Shown piece by piece: positions 57,601 through 64,000 of a stretch of DNA of 64,000 nucleotides (positions are counted from its first letter, which is position 1; every line of letters starts with the position of its first letter). The notes beneath the pieces were generated by a model. It was not told where the DNA came from, did not search any database, and saw only the letters and a program-made list of their open reading frames with translations. Made by a program: the position numbers and the translations under genes. The stretch comes from Euglena gracilis (lineage: Eukaryota; Euglenida; Euglenophyceae; Euglenales), in contig CP154954.1 of the NCBI GenBank assembly GCA_039621445.1, forward strand, positions 57,585,602 through 57,649,601. The letters are read 5' to 3'.

Positions 57601-60600
57601 CAGAAGAAGTTCGGTCGGATGAACACCACAGACTTGTTGGACAGCCCCAGAAGAAGTTCGGTCGGATGAACACCACAGACTCGTTGGACAGCCCCAGAAG
57701 AAGTTCGGTCGGATGAACACCACAGACTTGTTGAACAGCCCCAGAAGAAGTTCGGTCGGATGAACACCACAGACTTGCTGAACAGCGCCAGAAGAAGTTC
57801 GGTCGCATGAACACCACAGACTTGTTGAACAGCCCCAGAAGAAGTTCGGTCGGATGAACACCACAGACTTGTTGGACAGCCCCAGAAGAAGTTCGGTCGG
57901 ATGAACACCACAGACTTGTTGAACAGCCCCAGAAGAAGTTCGGTCGGATGAACACCACAGACTTGTTGGACAGCCCCAGAAGAAGTTCGGTCGGATGAAC
58001 ACCACAGACTCGTTGGACAGCCCCAGAAGAGGTTCGGTCGGATGAACACCACAGACTTGTTGAACAGCGCCAGAAGAAGTTCGGTCGGATGAACACCACA
58101 GACTTGTTGGACAGCCCCAGAAGAAGTTCGGTCGGATGAACACCACAGACTTGTTGGACAGCCCCAGAAGAGGTTCGGTCGGATGAACACCACAGACTTG
58201 TTGAACAGCCCCAGAAGAAGTTCGGTCGGATGAACACCACAGACTTGCTGAACAGCCCCAGAAGAAGTTCGGTCGGATGAACACCACAGACTTGTTGAAC
58301 AGCCCCAGAAGAAGTTCGGTCGGATGAACACCACAGACTTGTTGGACAGCCCCAGAAGAAGTTCGGTCGGATGAACACCACAGACTTGTTGAACAGCCCC
58401 AGAAGAAGTTCGGTCGGATGAACACCACAGACTTGGTACACAACAACAGAAGAAGTTCGGTCGGATGAACACCACAGACTTGTTGGACAGCCCCAGAAGA
58501 AGTTCGGTCGGATGAACACCACAGACTTGTTGAACAGCGCCAGAAGAAGTTCGGTCGGATGAACACCACAGACTTGTTGGACAGCCCCAGAAGAAGTTCG
58601 GTCGGATGAACACCACAGACTTGTTGGACAGCCCCAGAAGAAGTTCGGTCGGATGAACACCACAGACTTGTTGGACAGCCCCAGAAGAAGTTCGGTCGGA
58701 TGAACACCACAGACTTGTTGAACAGCCCCAGAAGAAGTTCGGTCGGATGAACACCACAGACTTGTTGAACAGCCCCAGAAGAAGTTCGGTCGGATGAACA
58801 CCACAGACTTGCTGAACAGCGCCAGAAGAAGTTCGGTCGGATGAACACCACAGACTTGTTGGACAGCCCCAGAAGAAGTTCGGTCGGATGAACACCACAG
58901 ACTTGTTGAACAGCGCCAGAAGAAGTTCGGTCGGATGAACACCACAGACTTGTTGAACAGCGCCAGAAGAAGTTCGGTCGGATGAACACCACAGACTTGT
59001 TGAACAGCCCCAGAAGAAGTTCGGTCGGATGAACACCACAGACTTGTTGGACAGCCCCAGAAGAGGTTCGGTCGGATGAACACCACAGACTTGTTGAACA
59101 GCGCCAGAAGAAGTTCGGTCGGATGAACACCACAGACTTGTTGGACAGCCCCAGAAGAGGTTCGGTCGGATGAACACCACAGACTTGTTGAACAGCCCCA
59201 GAAGAAGTTCGGTCGGATGAACACCACAGACTTGTTGAACAGCGCCAGAAAAAGTTCGGTCGGATGAACACCACAGACTTGTTGGGCAGCCCCAGAAGAA
59301 GTTCTGTCGGATGAACACCACAGACTTGTTGGACAGCCCCAGAAGAAGTTCGGTCGGATGAACACCACAGACTTGTTGGGCAGCCCCAGAAGAAGGTCGG
59401 TCGGATGAACACCACAGACTCGTTGGACAGCCGCAGAAGAAGTTCGGTCGGATGAACACCACAGACTTGTTGGACAGCCCCAGAAGAAGTTCGGTCGGAT
59501 GAACACCACAGACTTGTTGGACAGCCCCAGAAGAAGTTCGGTCGGATGAACACCACAGACTTGTTGGACAGCCCCAGAAGAAGTTCGGTCGGATGAACAC
59601 CACAGACTTGTTGGACAGCCCCAGAAGAAGTTCGGTCGGATGAACACCACAGACTTGTTGGACAGCCCCAGAAGAAGTTCGGTCGGATGAACACCACAGA
59701 CTTGTTGGGCAGCCGCAGAAGAAGTTCGGTCGGATGAACACCACAGACTTGTTGGACAGCCGCAGAAGAAGTTCGGTCGGATGAACACCACAGACTCGTT
59801 GGACAGCCCCAGAAGAAGTTCGGTCGGATGAACACCACAGACTTGTTGGACAGCCCCAGAAGAAGTTCGGTCGGATGAACACCACAGACTTGTTGGACAG
59901 CGCCAGAAGAAGTTCGGTCGGATGAACACCACAGACTTGTTGGACAGCCCCAGAAGAAGTTCGGTCGGATGAACACCACAGACTTGTTGGACAGCCCCAG
60001 AAGAGGTTCGGTCGGATGAACACCACAGACTTGTTGGACAGCCCCAGAAGAAGTTCGGTCGGATGAACACCACAGACTTGTTGGACAGCCCCAGAAGAAG
60101 TTCGGTCGGATGAACACCACAAACTTGTTGGGCAGCGCCAGAAGAAGTTCGGTTGGATGAACACCACAGATTTGTTGGACAGCGCCAGAAAAAGTTCGGT
60201 CGGAGGAACACCACAGACTTTTTGAACAGCGCCAGAAGAAGTTCGGTCGGATGAACACCACAGACTTGTTGGACAGCCCCAGAAGAAGTTCGGTCGGATG
60301 AACACCACAGACTTGTTGGACAGCCCCAGAAGAAGTTCGGTCGGATGAACACCACAGACTTGTTGGACAGCCCCAGAAGAAGTTCGGTCGGATGAACACC
60401 ACAGACTTGTTGGACAGCCCCAGAAGAAGTTCGGTCGGATGAACACCACAGACTCGTTGGACAGCCCCAGAAGAAGTTCGGTCGGATGAACACCACAGAC
60501 TTGTTGGGCAGCCCCAGAAGAGGTTCGGTCGGATGAACACCACAGACTTGTTGGACAGCCCCAGAAGAAGTTCGGTCGGATGAACACCACAGACTTGTTG

Positions 60601-63260
60601 GACAGCCCCAGAAGAAGTTCGGTCGGATGAACACCACAAACTTGTTGGGCAGCGCCAGAAGAAGTTCGGTTGGATGAACACCACAGATTTGTTGGACAGC
60701 GCCAGAAAAAGTTCGGTCGGATGAACACCACAGAACTTTTGAACAGCGCCAGAAGAAGTTCGGTCGGATGAACACCACAAACTTGTTGGGCAGCGCCAGA
60801 AGAAGTTCGGTTGGATGAACACCACAGATCTGTTGGACAGCGCCAGAAAAAGTTCGGTCGGAGGAACACCACAGACTTTTTGAACAGCGCCAGAAGAAGT
60901 TCGGTCGGATGAACACCACAGACTTGTTGAACAGCCCCAGAAGAGGTTCGGTCGGATGAACACCACAGACTTGTTGAACAGCCCCAGAAGAAGTTCGGTC
61001 GGATGAACACCACAGACTTGTGGAACAGCCCCAGAAGAAGTTCGGTCGGATGAACACCACAGACTTGTTGAACAGCGCCAGAAGAAGTTCGGTCGGATGA
61101 ACACCACAGACTTGTGGAACAGCCCCAGAAGAAGTTCAGTCGGATGAACACCACAGACTTGTTTGACAGCCCCAGAAGAAGTTCGGTCGGATGAACACCA
61201 CAGACTTGTTGGACAGCCCCAGAAGAAGTTCGGTCGGATGAACACCACAGACTTGTTGGACAGCCCCAGAAGAGGTTCGGTCGGATGAACACCACAGACT
61301 TGTTGGACAGCCCCAGAAGAAGTTCGGTCGGATGAACACCACAGACTCGTTGGACAGCCCCAGAAGAAGTTCGGTCGGATGAACACCACAGACTTGTTGG
61401 ACAGCCCCAGAAGAGGTTCGGTCGGATGAACACCACAGACTTGTTGGACAGCCCCAGAAGAAGTTCGGTCGGATGAACACCACAGACTTGTGGAACAGCC
61501 CCAGAAGAAGTTCGGTCGGATGAACACCACAGACTTGTTGGTCAGCCCCAGAAGAGGTTCGGTCGGATGAACACCACAGACTTGTTGGACAACCCCAGAA
61601 GAAGTTCGGTCGGATGAACACCACAGACTTGTTGGACAGCCCCAGAAGAAGTTCGGTCGGATGAACACCACAGACTTGTTGGACAGCCCCAGAAGAAGTT
61701 CGGTCGGATGAACACCACAGACTCGTTGGACAGCCCCAGAAGAAGTTCAGTCGGATGAACACCACAGACTTGTTGGGCAGCCCCAGAAGAGGTTCGGTCG
61801 GATGAACACCACAGACTTGTTGGACAGCCCCAGAAGAAGTTCGGTCGGATGAACACCACAGACTTGTTGAACAGCCCCAGAAGAGGTTCGGTCGGATGAA
61901 CACCACAGACTCGTTGGACAGCCCCAGAAGAAGTTCGGTCGGATGAACACCACAGACTCGTTGGACAGCCCCAGAAGAAGTTCGGTCGGATGAACACCAC
62001 AGACTTGTGGAACAGCCCCAGAAGAAGTTCGGTCGGATGAACACCACAGACTTGTTGAACAGCGCCAGAAGAAGTTCGGTCGGATGAACACCACAGACTT
62101 GTGGAACAGCCCCAGAAGAAGTTCAGTCGGATGAACACCACAGACTTGTTTGACAGCCCCAGAAGAAGTTCTGTCGGATGAACACCACAGACTTGTTGGA
62201 CAGCCCCAGAAGAAGTTCGGTCGGATGAACACCACAGACTTGTTGGACAGCCCCAGAAGAGGTTCGGTCGGATGAACACCACAGACTCGTTGGGCAGCCG
62301 CAGAAGAAGTTCGGTCGGATGAACACCACAGACTTGTTGGACAGCCCCAGAAGAAGTTCGGTCGGATGAACACCACAGACTTGTTGGACAGCCCCAGAAG
62401 AAGTTCGGTCGGATGAACACCACAGACTTGTTGGACAGCCCCAGAAGAGGTTCGGTCGGATGAACACCACAGACTTGATGGACAGCCCCAGAAGAAGTTC
62501 GGTCGGATGAACACCACAGACTTGTGGAACAGCCCCAGAAGAAGTTCGGTCGGATGAACACCACAGACTTGTTGAACAGCGCCAGAAGAAGTTCGGTCGG
62601 ATGAACACCACAGACTTGTGGAACAGCCCCAGAAGAAGTTCAGTCGGATGAACACCACAGACTTGTTTGACAGCCCCAGAAGAAGTTCGGTCGGATGAAC
62701 ACCACAGACTTGTTGGACAGCCCCAGAAGAAGTTCGGTCGGATGAACACCACAGACTTGTTGGACAGCCCCAGAAGAGGTTCGGTCGGATGAACACCACA
62801 GACTTGTTGGGCAGCCGCAGAAGAAGTTCGGTCGGATGAACACCACAGACTTGTTGGACAGCCCCAGAAGAAGTTCGGTCGGATGAACACCACAGACTCG
62901 TTGGACAGCCCCAGAAGAAGTTCGGTCGGATGAACACCACAGACTCGTTGGACAGCCCCAGAAGAGGTTCGGTCGGATGAACACCACAGACTCGTTGGAC
63001 AGCCCCAGAAGAAGTTCGGTCGGATGAACACCACAGACTTGTTGGACAGCCCCAGAAGAGGTTCGGTCGGATGAACACCACAGACTCGTTGGACAGCCCC
63101 AGAAGAAGTTCGGTCGGATGAACACTACAGACTTGTTGGACAGCCCCAGAAGAAGTTCGGTCGGATGAACACCACATTCTTGTTGGGCAGCGCCAGAAGA
63201 AGTTCGGTTGGATGAACACCACAGATTTGTTGGACAGCGCCAGAAAAAGTTCGGTCGGAG
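51690..63260. repeat. 11.6-kb tandem array of a 47-bp unit
   Basis: About 246 head-to-tail copies of a 47-bp unit that contains TTCGGTCGGATGAACACC and TTGGACAGCCCCAG. Successive starts at 51,705, 51,752 and 51,799 show the period directly. Copies differ by few substitutions (TTGGAC/TTGAAC, CTTG/CTCG, AGAAG/AGAGG, CCCC/CGCC, GCCCC/GCCGC). Rare indel copies occur, such as a 43-bp form with TTGGCCCCAG at 52,531, 53,373 and 55,105. Marked variants recur at exact multiples of 47, showing higher-order repeats. The strand without stops is the minus strand, but there is no sign of translation. Function, if any, is unknown; a satellite or an expanded intronic minisatellite are both possible. Confidence 0.97.
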
Positions 63261-63500
63261 TGTTCGCCGGCCCCACCCCCTGTGCGCCGCCGGTCGCCCC
63301 CGCGACCGGCGAGTCCCGGTGGGCCGAGGGCCCGGGGGGTCCTCGCCGACGTGGAAAACCACCAACAGCCGGGGGGTGGGTGTTTCCGGGGTGGGGCCTG
63401 CGCTTTCTCCGAGGGTTGGTGGGCTCAAGCCAACCCCCGTTTGTTTCACTCAGGTATTTTCCCCAACCCCAGCCGGTGCGTAGGATCGTTTTTTCAAGGG
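63261..63500 (+). other. GC-rich exon-like segment after the array
   Basis: The array breaks off inside a unit (TTCGGTCGGAG) and is followed by a GC-rich stretch. One plus frame reads VFAGPTPCAPPVAPATGESR, then WAEGPGGPRRR, in host-exon style. GGTCGGAG could serve as the acceptor. No donor or downstream exon is clear, so coding is only possible. Confidence 0.35.
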
Positions 63501-64000
63501 TTTCCGAAATTTTAGTAAAAAACGAAAAATCTGCCATTTGTAATGAAATCGAACTTTTCTCTCTCAAATCTCACTTTTCTCTCTTTCTCTCTCTCTCACT
63601 CTCTTGCACAAACCAACCCACAAACCAACCCACTGAAGCTGGAAAGAATCCCAACCCACTGGAGAAGCAATCAAACTGTTGGAAATCTGTGAGAATGACT
63701 GAATGTGATGGAAAAAACAACCTGGGGCAAGGAAGAGGGGTATAGGGTATAGGTGGCGGTGGTGATGGCGGTGTTGTAGGGTCTCCTTCTTGATTTCAAT
63801 ACCAATTTGACTTCAATGACTCCACGAACAATGTAATGACCAACAATGTAATTGCCAATTCCAATTCAACAATGTGATTGATCAAATCCAATTCAATGTA
63901 TTTCCTCTTTGCCAAATGATGGGGAAAACCCCTCAAGTTCTGTAAAAAAGATGAATTTGAAAGCGCAAAGTAATTTGACCCGCTTCCAATTTAAGTCGCG
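63501..64000. other. Window end, low-complexity sequence
   Basis: A CT-rich run (63,556-63,604), AACCAACCCA repeats (63,610-63,640) and CAATGTAATTG-like repeats (63,820-63,900) are seen. No gene is supported. Confidence 0.6.

Noticed and set aside
51690-63260. CRISPR array
   Set aside because: Units are contiguous with no unique spacers, and the sequence is eukaryotic.
51318-63567. Giant minus-strand ORFs of 3366, 2360, 2045, 1289 and 606 codons
   Set aside because: They are overlapping readings of the same 47-bp array in different phases. The unit simply lacks minus-strand stops, and three incompatible giant genes cannot all be real.
1-64000. Dinoflagellate origin, suggested by a possible non-GT splice donor
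   Set aside because: I found no spliced-leader remnant, most introns I can define are GT-AG, and the one odd donor may be a sequence error.

Overview
This window looks like nuclear DNA of a GC-rich, intron-dense unicellular eukaryote (an alga or other protist); I cannot name the species. Host coding sequence occurs only as short exons with strongly GC-biased third codon positions. They are bounded by GT...AG signals and separated by introns of 0.1 to 4 kb that are full of C/G homopolymer tracts, palindromes and dispersed repeats. I see no prokaryotic operons, no tRNA or rRNA gene and no CRISPR array. Most long open frames in the window are incidental. I assembled exons by hand from three criteria: protein-like sequence, splice signals and matching intron phase. 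Junctions where the phase does not match are flagged.

Layout of the host genes, all on the plus strand. (1) 0.4-9.2 kb: a possible first exon with an acidic N-terminus at 393, then GC-rich exons at 6.72-8.88 kb of an unrecognised protein. (2) 9.95-23.01 kb: gene A, a protein with ribonuclease-inhibitor-type leucine-rich repeats (LRRs) followed by a disordered acidic tail. Ten exons are found and eight of nine junctions agree in phase. (3) about 23.9-40.6 kb, with possible further exons to 43.08 kb: gene B, an SDS22-type LRR protein with an LRR cap and a long Pro/Ser-rich tail. The 22-residue LRR register is preserved across two introns.

Introns and spacers hold several repeat families. These are a pair of 1.3-kb inverted-repeat elements (11.31-12.59 and 34.55-35.85 kb); a pair of about 350-bp elements (5.88-6.24 and 13.61-13.96 kb); a single element with a different 13-bp terminal inverted repeat (7.72-8.08 kb); and a four-copy 170-bp repeat. 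Many short elements with C-tracts share a palindromic GGCGCC-type core. A 2-kb island at 14.9-16.9 kb carries seven spaced GAAGCGG/CCGCTTC hairpins and resembles organelle or foreign DNA more than its surroundings.

43.5-51.2 kb is a nest of DIRS-type retroelements. One element is nearly complete: a Gag-like region, a reverse transcriptase/RNase H/methyltransferase-like ORF, and a tyrosine recombinase split by a frameshift. It is flanked by a decayed recombinase fragment on each side, one of them inverted. A perfect 70-bp inverted repeat lies at its 3' end, and a broken Zn-ligand-rich ORF follows.

51.69-63.26 kb is one uninterrupted array of about 246 copies of a 47-bp unit with higher-order repeats of 3, 11, 17-18 and 21 units. 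Its giant minus-strand open frames (up to 3366 codons) arise because the unit happens to contain no minus-strand stop in any phase. The array stops abruptly at a GC-rich, exon-like segment at 63.26 kb.
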